Below are positions 1 through 6,537 of a DNA stretch of 6,867 nucleotides, in pieces (within the stretch, counting starts at the first letter, position 1; each line of letters begins with the position of its first letter). Below the pieces are notes generated by a model. That model made no database searches. It saw only the letters and a program-made list of their open reading frames with translations, and was not told where the DNA came from. The stretch comes from Pseudomonadota bacterium (GTDB lineage: Bacteria; Pseudomonadota; Gammaproteobacteria; Burkholderiales; Burkholderiaceae_C), in NCBI GenBank assembly GCA_023418355.1, contig JAEZZU010000108.1, forward strand, positions 1 to 6,867. Reading direction: 5' to 3'. The translations under genes and the position numbers were made by a program.

Positions 1-323
1 TCATCGTATAATTCACGACCAATGATAAAGCCTTTTGTAAATGCTTTGTGTGTGTATGTACGTTCTTGACCAGCAGAAAGTTTAGCGTATGCAACTGTAT
101 CAAGTTCATCTGCTCTTTCTACCCAATCGCTAAATGCTCCTAGACCGTAGTCTACTTCTTTAGCTTTTTTAGATGTGTTCATGTTGTAGATTTTTGAGTA
201 TTGTTCTGGAAGTTCCTTATAGCTTTCAAAGAAAATTTTTCTTAGTCCTGGCTCAAGTAACTTCTGAAAATTCTTACTAACATGTGTGTTAGTTTCAGTA
301 GTTTGTACTGGAATTGTAGCCAT
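1..323 (-). CDS. Major capsid (major head) protein, N-terminal part, cut by the left window edge
   Basis: This is the shell protein of the phage head, predicted from position and N-terminal pattern. Only the first 107 residues are visible; the frame stays open to base 1. It starts at ATG 321-323, preceded by a strong AGGTGA ribosome binding site 4-5 nt away, 17 nt after the scaffold stop. Visible hallmarks are an early LLEPGLRKIFFESY segment (about residues 21-34), a PEQYSKIYN segment, an acidic and glycine-containing stretch, and YTHKAFTKGFIIGRELYDD near residue 90-108. This layout is typical of HK97-fold major head proteins that are encoded after a separate scaffold. No delta-like propeptide is seen at the N terminus, which fits the use of a separate scaffold. 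The fold is inferred, since most of the protein lies outside the window. Confidence 0.82.
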   Translation of the reverse strand, partial: MATIPVQTTETNTHVSKNFQKLLEPGLRKIFFESYKELPEQYSKIYNMNTSKKAKEVDYGLGAFSDWVERADELDTVAYAKLSAGQERTYTHKAFTKGFIIGRELYD

Positions 324-340
324 TTTCTCACCTCATTATG

Positions 341-1069
341 TTATTTGTATTTATAATATTCCTCAGCAGTAAGCCCAAATTCTTCGCAAATTGCCATTTC
401 ATCTGGCGTGATGTTTGGTTGTCGCTGAGTTACAGGGGTTGCACCAGTTGTTACAATACTGGATGTTAACGCCTTGTTTTCTGCAAGTTCTTTCAATACC
501 TTTTCTTTGATTTGTTGTTCAAGTGTTTGTATATCAACTTGCTTTTCTTCACGTGTTGCACGATAAACAAATTCTAAATCTGTTACACCACGTTCATAAG
601 CTTCTGTAAGCACTTTGACTTCATCAAAATCTGGGTACGCTGTTTTAAGTCTTGTGATTTCATCATTTAACTCTTTATCAGCTAGTTTTTGTTCAAGTTC
701 TTGTATACGCATCTCAACTTCTGTTGGTTGATGATTAGATTGCATCATTGTTGGAGTTGGTGTACCAGTGTTCCTTAATGCTTCTAATTCTTTACGTTGC
801 TTTGCAAGTTCTTGTGTTTTTCTGGTGTAGTCTGCTTGTCGCATATAACCAGCTTTAATCTCCTCAAGTGTCAATTCACCAACGCCATCTATAACGATTT
901 TGTTGTCTTCAACAGGTGTTTCTTGTTGTTCTTCTTGTTTTTCTTCTTGAGGTTGTTCTGTAACTTCTTCTTGTTGTGGTTCAACTTGTTCAGTTTGTTC
1001 TGAGGTTTCTTCCACGACTTCTTCGGTTACATTTTCTTCTTCAAATGCTTGTTGAAAAAATTCATCCAT
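341..1069 (-). CDS. Phage capsid scaffolding protein
   Basis: A 242-residue protein that probably acts as the internal scaffold on which capsid subunits assemble before DNA packaging. Residues about 10-55 are extremely rich in Glu and Gln and probably disordered. A GELTLEEIKAGYMRQADYT segment (about 64-82) with the Y-x-R-Q-x-D-Y-T-R-K-T-Q pattern is characteristic of phage scaffold proteins, followed by a charged helix (about 82-100). A second helical, coiled-coil-prone part spans about 115-200. The C-terminal tail (about 218-242) contains a FGLTAEEYYKYK motif, the kind of tail that contacts the capsid protein. It starts at ATG 1067-1069 with AAAGGAG eight nucleotides upstream. It lies between portal and capsid genes, the standard place for a scaffold. 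Its own promoter candidate lies in the gap upstream. No protease motif is seen. Confidence 0.85.
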   Translation of the reverse strand: MDEFFQQAFEEENVTEEVVEETSEQTEQVEPQQEEVTEQPQEEKQEEQQETPVEDNKIVIDGVGELTLEEIKAGYMRQADYTRKTQELAKQRKELEALRNTGTPTPTMMQSNHQPTEVEMRIQELEQKLADKELNDEITRLKTAYPDFDEVKVLTEAYERGVTDLEFVYRATREEKQVDIQTLEQQIKEKVLKELAENKALTSSIVTTGATPVTQRQPNITPDEMAICEEFGLTAEEYYKYK

Positions 1070-1082
1070 TGTTATTTCTCCT

Positions 1083-1117
1083 TTGCAATTCTTTTGTTTA
1101 AAGATTGTTGCAATTCT
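1083..1117 (-). repeat. Two 10-bp direct repeats in the scaffold 5' leader
   Basis: On the minus strand AGAATTGCAA occurs twice (1108-1117 and 1083-1092), 25 bp apart. The second copy abuts the scaffold ribosome binding site. Both copies contain the self-complementary TTGCAA, so they could also pair with each other and fold the leader. The repeats are seen directly; a regulatory role is speculative. Confidence 0.4.
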
Positions 1118-1123
1118 AAGTTT

Positions 1124-1152
1124 ATACTACTACATAACTTGTTAAATGTCAA
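1124..1152 (-). promoter_or_regulatory. Internal sigma70/sigmaA-type promoter for scaffold and capsid genes
   Basis: On the minus strand a perfect -35 box TTGACA (1147-1152) is followed after 17 bp by TAGTAT (1124-1129, 4 of 6 matches to TATAAT). An overlapping TATAAA lies at 1121-1126 with a wider spacer. It sits in the only sizeable gap of the operon, just after the portal stop and about 55-80 nt upstream of the scaffold start. It would add transcripts for scaffold and capsid protein, the high-copy products. The weaker -10 leaves some doubt. Confidence 0.55.
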
Positions 1153-1161
1153 CAAATTACA

Positions 1162-3225
1162 TTACTGTATAACATTTAACTCATTTTCATTTTGTGGCAT
1201 CATTTGTGGTGCTTCTTCTTGTGGCATACCTTGTGCTTGAATAAGGTCTATAAGTTCTGGGTTTTGTTCCATAATTGCCATAAGTTCTTCTTGTGGTAGG
1301 TTGTTTAAAAGTTCAATGAGTTCATCATCAATACTTGTTTGCATACCAAGTGTTTCTTCATCTGTCATACCATTTGGTAAAACATTTTCTTCTTCTTCAT
1401 TTTCTTCAAGAAGTCTTGTGATTTTGTTTTGTATCTCAGCAACACCTTGTTCAAAGCCTACTGATTTAGCATCCGTTAAACGTTCTTCAAGTTTAATCTT
1501 CTCGTGTTCTTCTTCGATACGTTCAACTTCTTTTGTTACCTCTTGAACACCTTTTCCTACCTCTTGTACCATTTGGTTAAGTTGCTCAATTTGTTGTTCA
1601 AGCATCATCTTTTGTTCTTCGTAAGCCTGTTGCATTTGTTCCATTTGTTGTTGCATTTGGTCTGTCTTAATACCTTCAAATTTTTTAAGGATTTCACGTT
1701 TATTTGGAAGTGGTGTACAAGATAATACACTTTCTCTATCAAGCATTGGAAGTCCATCTTCTGCTTGTGTTTGTGCAAGTCTAATATAAAGGTCTAACAA
1801 ACCATTTTTATTCTTAGCCATTGTAGAGCCAGATTTAATACTAATATCATACTCATGTTGGAAATTGTCTTTGTTCACCTCTAAGAATTGGAAATTTCCT
1901 TCATCGTCAACAATACGTACCCAACGCTTCATCGTCCAAAACTGTTTCATACGTGAATACCACATACGCAGTACTTCTGATAAAGCTTCTTCCATAAGTT
2001 TAATCTTAATACGAATACGTGCTTGCCCTGCTTCTTGAAGTGCCATAATGGCATTACCAGCTTGAATACCACCAGGTCTTCTTCCTTGTGTAACATCATG
2101 AATACCAGAGATGGTTTCAATATCTGTTTTTAACACTTCAATGGTTTCACGTACATACCCTGGCATTGGAGGTGGAGCATCTCGTCTTACTTCTGTTCCA
2201 GGTGTTTTACGAATAACAAGCCCTGGTCTGTTTGTTAGTTTACCTACACCAATACCAGCATTATTATCAATTATCCATTGCATGTTTGCTGTTGTTTTTG
2301 CATTATCTATAATTTGGTTTGTCAGTTCATCAATGTATTCTTGTGGTGAAAGAATATTTTCAATCTCACCTTTACCCCAAAACTGGAACGGAATATCGTG
2401 GTCTTTCATAATAACAAATGGGAATTTGCCATCTTTGTATGGATTCTTTTTATCATCAAGTACGATGCCAAGTTCTGGTGCTGTTGTAATCACACGACCA
2501 TTTGGGAATTGACGTACTTTCTTTTTGGTAATGACACCATTTTCATCTCTTTCTTCAACATCTATGTAGGTATAATCACGACACCATGTTTCAAGTACAA
2601 GGACTTGTGTATCAACTGCTGTTTTTGTGGCTTCAATGTCACCTACAAGTTCTTTGTGTTTAACATCGCCACCTTCAAGTTTTTCAGCGTGTTTAGGGAA
2701 AAGCTTTTTAAGTTGGTTAACGTGTTTATATGTTGCATAAATGATATACTCAGCATCATCTACACATGTTGCCATTGGGTCTGGAAAGATGTTAAAAGGG
2801 TTTACAAGAATACATCTTACTTCACCATCTTTACCAGCATTGGCATCCCAAGGGATAAAAAAGACTGCTGTACCAAGTTGTAAACAAGGTGTAAGGGCTT
2901 TAAGAATTTTAGTACGCATACCCTCTCTATCAAATTCATACTGCAAACACTTTGTAATCACATCAGCACTTTCAACACCTTCTTGATTACGTGGGAGTAC
3001 ATCTACACATGGTTCTTCATCAGCCATGATGGGGCGAATACTTTCAATTGTTGAAAACACAAAGTTTGTTTTAAGGTCTGATTTGTAATCAACCTTTGCA
3101 CCTGGTCGTTTACCGTTGTACGCATCAATGTATTTATTCCACTCTCTCGCAATAGGCTCTTTTGCTGTAAGAGATGCTTTAAACTTTTGATACGTCCAAT
3201 CAGCTAAGTTTTGTTTTTCTTCCAT
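1162..3225 (-). CDS. Phage portal protein
   Basis: A 687-residue protein, the dodecameric ring at the unique capsid vertex through which TerL pumps DNA and to which the tail attaches. Portal-like features include an N-terminal region with FSTIESIRPIMADEEP (about 57-72), a LVNPFNIFPDP segment (about 140-150), a helical LSPQEYIDELTNQIIDNAK region (about 292-310), and the conserved stretch around 374-404 (SGIHDVTQGRRPGGIQAG, then an Ala/Gln-rich helix). The last 170 residues form an extension: a Gln/Glu/Met-rich coiled coil (about 520-610), then an acidic and Gln/Met/Pro-rich tail. This makes it longer than many portals. It starts at ATG 3223-3225 with AGGAGG six nucleotides upstream; that site overlaps the TerL stop codon, so translation is probably coupled. 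Identification rests on motif layout and on position between TerL and scaffold. Confidence 0.88.
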   Translation of the reverse strand: MEEKQNLADWTYQKFKASLTAKEPIAREWNKYIDAYNGKRPGAKVDYKSDLKTNFVFSTIESIRPIMADEEPCVDVLPRNQEGVESADVITKCLQYEFDREGMRTKILKALTPCLQLGTAVFFIPWDANAGKDGEVRCILVNPFNIFPDPMATCVDDAEYIIYATYKHVNQLKKLFPKHAEKLEGGDVKHKELVGDIEATKTAVDTQVLVLETWCRDYTYIDVEERDENGVITKKKVRQFPNGRVITTAPELGIVLDDKKNPYKDGKFPFVIMKDHDIPFQFWGKGEIENILSPQEYIDELTNQIIDNAKTTANMQWIIDNNAGIGVGKLTNRPGLVIRKTPGTEVRRDAPPPMPGYVRETIEVLKTDIETISGIHDVTQGRRPGGIQAGNAIMALQEAGQARIRIKIKLMEEALSEVLRMWYSRMKQFWTMKRWVRIVDDEGNFQFLEVNKDNFQHEYDISIKSGSTMAKNKNGLLDLYIRLAQTQAEDGLPMLDRESVLSCTPLPNKREILKKFEGIKTDQMQQQMEQMQQAYEEQKMMLEQQIEQLNQMVQEVGKGVQEVTKEVERIEEEHEKIKLEERLTDAKSVGFEQGVAEIQNKITRLLEENEEEENVLPNGMTDEETLGMQTSIDDELIELLNNLPQEELMAIMEQNPELIDLIQAQGMPQEEAPQMMPQNENELNVIQ

Positions 3226-3234
3226 AATTACCTC

Positions 3235-5076
3235 CTATGTACACTCTACGGTGTTATCTTTTTCAAACAATTCATCAACAATATCATTGTCCATGCCTGT
3301 TTTTGGTTTAAGTTCATCACGTGGTACTTCTGGTATATAGTTTTCACCTTTTCCTTCAAGTAGAAGTTGTAGTAAAATACCACACGCCATAACGGTATCA
3401 TCGTGACAACCTATTTGTGCATTTGTTGAGCCATTTTCTTCAATAACGTAAGTTCGCATCTCTGAAATTAATGTATCCCAATGGGTTACAAAATACCTCT
3501 CACGAATAAACTCAGCAAGTTTATCTATCATAAGTGGTTTGGTTTTAGCTGTTGTTCCCCATCCCATCTTTTTAGTAAGTTGGTCTGTCATTCTGTCATA
3601 TGTTTTTTGATAGTAGATGTTCCAGTATTCTAAACGTTGGATAGCTTTTAAAGTCGTTAAACCATGATTGTTGCTTTCGACACCTACGTAAGCTTGGTTG
3701 TAGTACTTAGCAAGCTTTACAAGTTCTTCGCCATATAAGTCTGGGTCAATATGACCATACCAACTTGCTACATGGTTAAAATCATAATCACCTACCATTG
3801 CAACGGAGTAGTCACCATCAATAAGCCCTTCGGCAACGTCAGCACCAATACAATAAGGTTTATTCTTTGGTTCTTCCCATATCATCACATAGCCATTTTT
3901 ATCTTCATCAAGGTATACCTTACCATCATTACCATAACGCAAGTAACCACGTAATTTAGGTGGTGTTTTATGCTTGTCATAAACACGTAAGGCATTTTGA
4001 TTAAAACGTGGTCTACCAGTAGAGATAAAAGCTTCATCTGGTGTTGATGGGTATTCTTGTCTAAAACTATCTTCATCACCATTACATTTGTTGGCTATCG
4101 CCCATCTTCGCCAGTTAAGTTGTTCGTATGTAAGGTCAAATTGTACCATCATCTCGTATTCTTCTGTACGTATTTCACGACCAGCACTATCTTTTGAGAT
4201 GTGGTCCACTTGCTCAATAAAAGCTTGTCTTTCTTCTTCTGAGTTAAAATCACGCTTATAAGTACTGTCTGTATACCAAGGTAAAAAGATAGGAATAAAG
4301 TCGCTCTCACCTTTAACAGCACGTTGCCATTGTGTGTAAAAATAATCACCTACACCATTTGCTGTACTTTCAAAGATAACCAAACTATCTGGTGTATCTG
4401 GTATACATTGAAGTAGACCTGTCATGGTTGTTTTAGCATCTGGGAAGAACGCTACCTCAGAAGCATGGAGGTTGTGAATGGTACTTGAACGACCAGCTTC
4501 AACTGTATTTGCTGTATGCACCATGAATTTACTTCTAAGACCTGGGTTTTTACGCTTTTCATCTTCATCAGATGATGGGTTTTCAAATGTTAAGGCTTTC
4601 TCGTTACTTAAACGCTTCATAGGGCGAATAAGAGGTGGCAGTTCATCGTAGTAAAGCTTACTCATGGTAAAAAGGTTTTGTGTTGCCTTGTCTTCGTGTG
4701 CAATAATCATAGAGTTTTTAAACTCATTCCCACTTGTACTATGAAAGATTTTACCTTCTGTATAGGTACTCATACCCATCTGACGTGCTTTAAGAATGAT
4801 ATATCTTCGCATGATACCATGTTTTTTACAAAACTGGTCTAAGGCTTCTACTTTGATTTGTGCTTCATTGATACGAAAGGGTACAAGTTCTGAATTTTTA
4901 TTACGTATTTTTAAAAAGTTCTCAGCATACCACACAAAGTCGTGTTTGACACGATAAAAGAATTCTTGTTGTTTATCTTTTGGAACGATTTTTAAATACA
5001 AATCTTCACGCTTTGCGTTTTTCATGATTTCATTAGCCATCTCAAAGGTAACTTTTGTGATTTTATTCTTCAACAT
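3235..5076 (-). CDS. terL: Terminase large subunit (packaging ATPase and nuclease)
   Basis: This is the motor that cuts concatemeric phage DNA and drives it into the procapsid through the portal. Numbered from the preferred start (613 residues), it shows a terminase-type Walker A, KARQMGMST (96-104), a Walker B/catalytic acid region HASEVAFF (204-211), and a coupling motif FESTANG (235-241). It also has a C-terminal RNase H-like nuclease with acidic residues in GADVAEG (Asp413), VESNNHG (Glu467) and HDDTVMA (Asp559/560). All key residues are present, so it should be active. The frame is open up to ATG 5091, but the ATG at 5074-5076 has a proper GGAGGG site and is preferred. It overlaps terS by 14 nt, which suggests translational coupling. 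The product ends in a short acidic tail. Confidence 0.95.
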   Translation of the reverse strand: MLKNKITKVTFEMANEIMKNAKREDLYLKIVPKDKQQEFFYRVKHDFVWYAENFLKIRNKNSELVPFRINEAQIKVEALDQFCKKHGIMRRYIILKARQMGMSTYTEGKIFHSTSGNEFKNSMIIAHEDKATQNLFTMSKLYYDELPPLIRPMKRLSNEKALTFENPSSDEDEKRKNPGLRSKFMVHTANTVEAGRSSTIHNLHASEVAFFPDAKTTMTGLLQCIPDTPDSLVIFESTANGVGDYFYTQWQRAVKGESDFIPIFLPWYTDSTYKRDFNSEEERQAFIEQVDHISKDSAGREIRTEEYEMMVQFDLTYEQLNWRRWAIANKCNGDEDSFRQEYPSTPDEAFISTGRPRFNQNALRVYDKHKTPPKLRGYLRYGNDGKVYLDEDKNGYVMIWEEPKNKPYCIGADVAEGLIDGDYSVAMVGDYDFNHVASWYGHIDPDLYGEELVKLAKYYNQAYVGVESNNHGLTTLKAIQRLEYWNIYYQKTYDRMTDQLTKKMGWGTTAKTKPLMIDKLAEFIRERYFVTHWDTLISEMRTYVIEENGSTNAQIGCHDDTVMACGILLQLLLEGKGENYIPEVPRDELKPKTGMDNDIVDELFEKDNTVECT

Positions 5077-5497
5077 ATGTTCCCTCCACATCTATGATTG
5101 TTTTGCCAATGAGTTCATTAAGCTGTTCTTCATAGCTTGTAATTTTAATATCTTTTTCAATCTTTTGAATCGCTTTATGCCCTGTTCTATCCAGCACATC
5201 TTTTGTTGCTTGGAGGGCTACTGCATCTACTTCGCTATCCATCAACTCACCAAGACGTGATAAAGCACGTTGTCTAAGGTTTTTTAAAGCGTTCTCTACC
5301 GCTTCATGTTCTTCACGTTTAAATTCGTCAATATAATCTTGTATCACTTGTGTTTTAAGCCATATTCTTGCTGTATTAGGTGATATATCAAGTATTTCAG
5401 CTATCTCTGGTACTTTGTATTGCCCTGTTAGATAGAGGTGTACAAAACGTTGTTTTTTAGGTGGTAAGTCTGAGAGTGTCTGTAATTCGTCTGCCAT
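5063..5497 (-). CDS. terS: Terminase small subunit (DNA-recognition protein)
   Basis: A 144-residue protein expected to oligomerise, bind the packaging site (cos or pac) and recruit TerL. The N terminus (about 10-25, LPPKKQRFVHLYLTG) is followed by a helix-turn-helix at about 28-49 (VPEIAEILDISPNTARIWLK), as in HTH-type small terminases of phages of Gram-positive bacteria. A long helical stretch (about 51-85) and a segment with DAVALQATKDVLDRTGH (about 91-107) match the usual oligomerisation part. The C-terminal tail, rich in charged residues, would contact TerL. It starts at ATG 5495-5497, one base after the stop of the upstream gene. Its AGGAGG site lies inside that gene's last codons, so the two are probably coupled. 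Function is assigned from the HTH architecture and the position directly before terL. Confidence 0.88.
   Translation of the reverse strand: MADELQTLSDLPPKKQRFVHLYLTGQYKVPEIAEILDISPNTARIWLKTQVIQDYIDEFKREEHEAVENALKNLRQRALSRLGELMDSEVDAVALQATKDVLDRTGHKAIQKIEKDIKITSYEEQLNELIGKTIIDVEGTYVEE
5082..5087 (-). promoter_or_regulatory. Ribosome binding site that decides the terL start
   Basis: GGAGGG on the minus strand lies 5 nt upstream of ATG 5074-5076. The more upstream in-frame ATG at 5089-5091 would have this site inside its own codons and shows no purine-rich site before it. The shorter 613-residue TerL is therefore preferred. The site lies within the last codons of terS. Confidence 0.75.
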
Positions 5498-5498
5498 C

Positions 5499-5897
5499 TT
5501 ATACCCCTCCTAGATTTGCCCTCTTATAGAGTTCTTGTTCTCTATCATCTGTTATAATCTCAACATCTATATTGTGTAAGCTAGGCATATACGCATCAGA
5601 AACGTCTGTATCAGCTTTTGGTGGTGTTGGCATACTATTTATCCAATCCTCCTCACTAAATCCCTCAGAAACGAAATAGGAGCGTTCTAGTGGTACATCT
5701 GTACTTTCTTCTTTCTTTGTGTGTTTCACCTCATACATAGCTTCGTTAAAACCAGCATCAAAACCAGCAGAAAAAGATGCTTGCGTATCAACAGGCTTTG
5801 TACGTGATGCAACAAGTCTTTCTTTAAGTTCTTCACGTAAGATAGGAAAAATAGAACCTAATGCAAAGATGGTGATGCCAAATAACATTTCAAACAT
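5499..5897 (-). CDS. Small membrane-anchored protein of unknown function, first gene of the late operon
   Basis: A 132-residue protein that I do not recognise. Residues about 2-20 (MLFGITIFALGSIFPIL core) form one hydrophobic segment long enough to cross the membrane. Arg/Lys and Glu residues follow (REELKER), so it could be a signal anchor with the rest in the cytoplasm. A small Gly/Ala/Phe motif (SAGFDAGFNEAMYE, about 43-56) comes next, then a charged, acidic and Pro-containing tail with no evident fold. It starts at ATG 5895-5897 with a strong AGGAGG site seven nucleotides upstream. It follows a near-consensus promoter and ends one base before terS, so it is co-expressed with the packaging genes. 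A membrane-linked role in packaging or assembly is possible but unproven. A lysis role has no support beyond the single hydrophobic segment. Confidence 0.8.
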   Translation of the reverse strand: MFEMLFGITIFALGSIFPILREELKERLVASRTKPVDTQASFSAGFDAGFNEAMYEVKHTKKEESTDVPLERSYFVSEGFSEEDWINSMPTPPKADTDVSDAYMPSLHNIDVEIITDDREQELYKRANLGGV

Positions 5898-5947
5898 ATC
5901 TATACCTCCTCATAAAATTTTTAATTTTCTATTATTACATATGTCAT

Positions 5948-5976
5948 ATTATACATCAGTTTAAACATGTAGTCAA
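5948..5976 (-). promoter_or_regulatory. Strong promoter of the packaging/capsid operon
   Basis: On the minus strand TTGACT (5971-5976) is followed after exactly 17 bp by TATAAT (5948-5953). This is one mismatch from the sigma70/sigmaA consensus. The expected start near 5941 gives a leader of about 44 nt before the first gene. The spacer carries ACATGTTTA (5962-5970), a motif repeated in the region upstream, and AACGTT (5975-5980) touches the -35 box. Both are in positions where a bound protein would control the promoter. Confidence 0.8.
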
Positions 5977-5991
5977 CGTTATATAAAGGTC

Positions 5992-6026
5992 AAAAAAAAT
6001 AGCCTTGTACAAGGAGTGGGTACAAG
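5992..6026 (-). terminator. Rho-independent terminator reading leftward
   Basis: In minus-strand RNA, a 7-bp stem CUUGUAC/GUACAAG (6020-6026 with 6004-6010) closes a 9-nt loop. It is followed after GCUA by eight consecutive U (5992-5999). The stem has only three GC pairs, so efficiency may be moderate. One arm is part of a perfect 12-bp palindrome CCTTGTACAAGG (6003-6014) that could form a competing fold. There is no U-tract in the plus-strand direction. It lies 15 nt upstream of the operon promoter's -35 box and so separates that promoter from transcripts arriving from the right. Confidence 0.65.
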
Positions 6027-6130
6027 ACTACAATGTGTTACTTTGTTCTGTTGGCAAAAAATACAATACAATCGACCTTTTAGAAAAATCAATATTAAAG
6101 TTTAGAGGAATGTAAACAGGTTTAGTTCAC
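5992..6130 (-). ncRNA. Candidate small RNA, about 140 nt, between its own promoter and terminator
   Basis: The promoter at 6137-6165 predicts a start near 6130, and the terminator ends at 5992. The RNA between them contains no ATG-started reading frame, so it would be non-coding. It carries a pyrimidine-rich patch CATTCCTC near its 5' end (about 6106-6113 on the plus strand as gaggaatg), which is complementary to a ribosome binding site core and could pair with mRNAs. No known RNA family is recognised. Existence is inferred only from promoter plus terminator placement. Confidence 0.3.
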
Positions 6131-6136
6131 ATATTT

Positions 6137-6165
6137 ATTATACAACAGTATAAAAACTTTTGCAA
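6137..6165 (-). promoter_or_regulatory. Promoter candidate for the small RNA
   Basis: On the minus strand TTGCAA (6160-6165, 4 of 6 matches) is followed after 17 bp by a perfect TATAAT (6137-6142), with TG directly before the -10 box. The AT-rich surroundings raise the chance of a random match, but spacing and -10 are ideal and a terminator lies about 110 bp downstream. Confidence 0.5.
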
Positions 6166-6267
6166 GCTTTTCCATCTCATAAATTTTTATTTTATATAGA
6201 TACACTTGTCATATGGTATAACATGTTTAACATTCTTCTTAGCCTTAACAACATGTTTATATAAACG

Positions 6268-6355
6268 TTTAAAAACGCTGTCATAACGTTCTTACAACTC
6301 GTATAATATTCATTTATTTATACAAGCTTTAAACACGTTCTTACAGCGTTTTAAA
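6268..6355. repeat. Long-spaced inverted repeat with internal direct repeat
   Basis: TTTAAAAACGCTGT (6268-6281) and ACAGCGTTTTAAA (6343-6355) are inverted copies that match except for one extra A. The GC-containing core AACGCTGT/ACAGCGTT is exact. The direct repeat ACGTTCTTACA also occurs at 6286-6296 and 6335-6345, 49 bp apart. The combination could fold as a large hairpin in RNA or mark a protein-binding site on DNA. Confidence 0.45.
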
Positions 6356-6411
6356 GTTTTTATATTTATTTTATGTTTTAAGGTTTTCCTATGGAACGTT
6401 TATCTTAACAT

Positions 6412-6448
6412 GTGTGTTGTACCAACATACTGTATTCCTAACGGAATA
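6412..6448. repeat. Two adjacent short hairpins
   Basis: GTGTGTTG (6412-6419) and CAACATAC (6423-6430) form an 8-bp stem with one wobble (G-U in plus-strand RNA) around a 3-nt loop. Two bases further, TATTCC (6433-6438) and GGAATA (6443-6448) form a 6-bp perfect stem around TAAC. No U-tract follows on either strand, so neither looks like a terminator. Confidence 0.4.
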
Positions 6449-6537
6449 ACAACTCAAGATAAAGTTAATATTTATTTCTATTAGAGATGTTATATAACGT
6501 TTTTATAATGATGTTATTCTAACATGTTTATTTCTAC

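Larger units (their letters stand above)
6220..6528. repeat. Repeated palindrome AACATGTT (three exact copies)
   Basis: The 8-bp perfect palindrome AACATGTT occurs at 6220-6227, 6250-6257 and 6521-6528, each followed by TA on the plus strand. One-mismatch relatives lie at 6407-6414 (AACATGTG) and 5964-5971 (AACATGTA, inside the operon promoter). The first two copies are 30 bp apart, close to three helical turns. This looks like a set of operators for a dimeric DNA-binding protein, but no such protein is encoded in the window. Confidence 0.45.

Noticed and set aside
797..1003. Plus-strand frame with a very hydrophobic Phe/Leu-rich product resembling a small membrane protein
   Set aside because: It is the antisense of the Glu/Gln-rich scaffold N terminus; Glu and Gln codons read backward give Phe and Leu. 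No independent signal.
2111..2512. 133-codon open frame on the plus strand
   Set aside because: Also antisense to the portal gene; Ser/Pro-rich shadow composition and no start signal.
2398..2883. 161-codon open frame on the plus strand
   Set aside because: It lies fully opposite the portal gene, has no ribosome binding site, and its Cys/Phe/Ile-rich translation is typical of an antisense shadow.
6033..6083. 16-codon plus-strand frame after an AAGGAG sequence
   Set aside because: The purine-rich sequence is 16 nt away from the ATG, too far, and is the loop of the terminator.
6126..6154. Plus-strand promoter-like pair TTCACA-N17-TATAAA overlapping the minus-strand promoter
   Set aside because: Reasonable match, but nothing codes downstream on that strand and AT-rich DNA gives such matches by chance.
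6192..6284. 30-codon minus-strand frame within the non-coding block
   Set aside because: No convincing ribosome binding site, and the product is low-complexity Met/Leu-rich; probably chance.
6396..6428. Very short minus-strand frame (7 codons) preceded by AGGAAT
   Set aside because: Could be a leader peptide, but length and weak site do not support a call.
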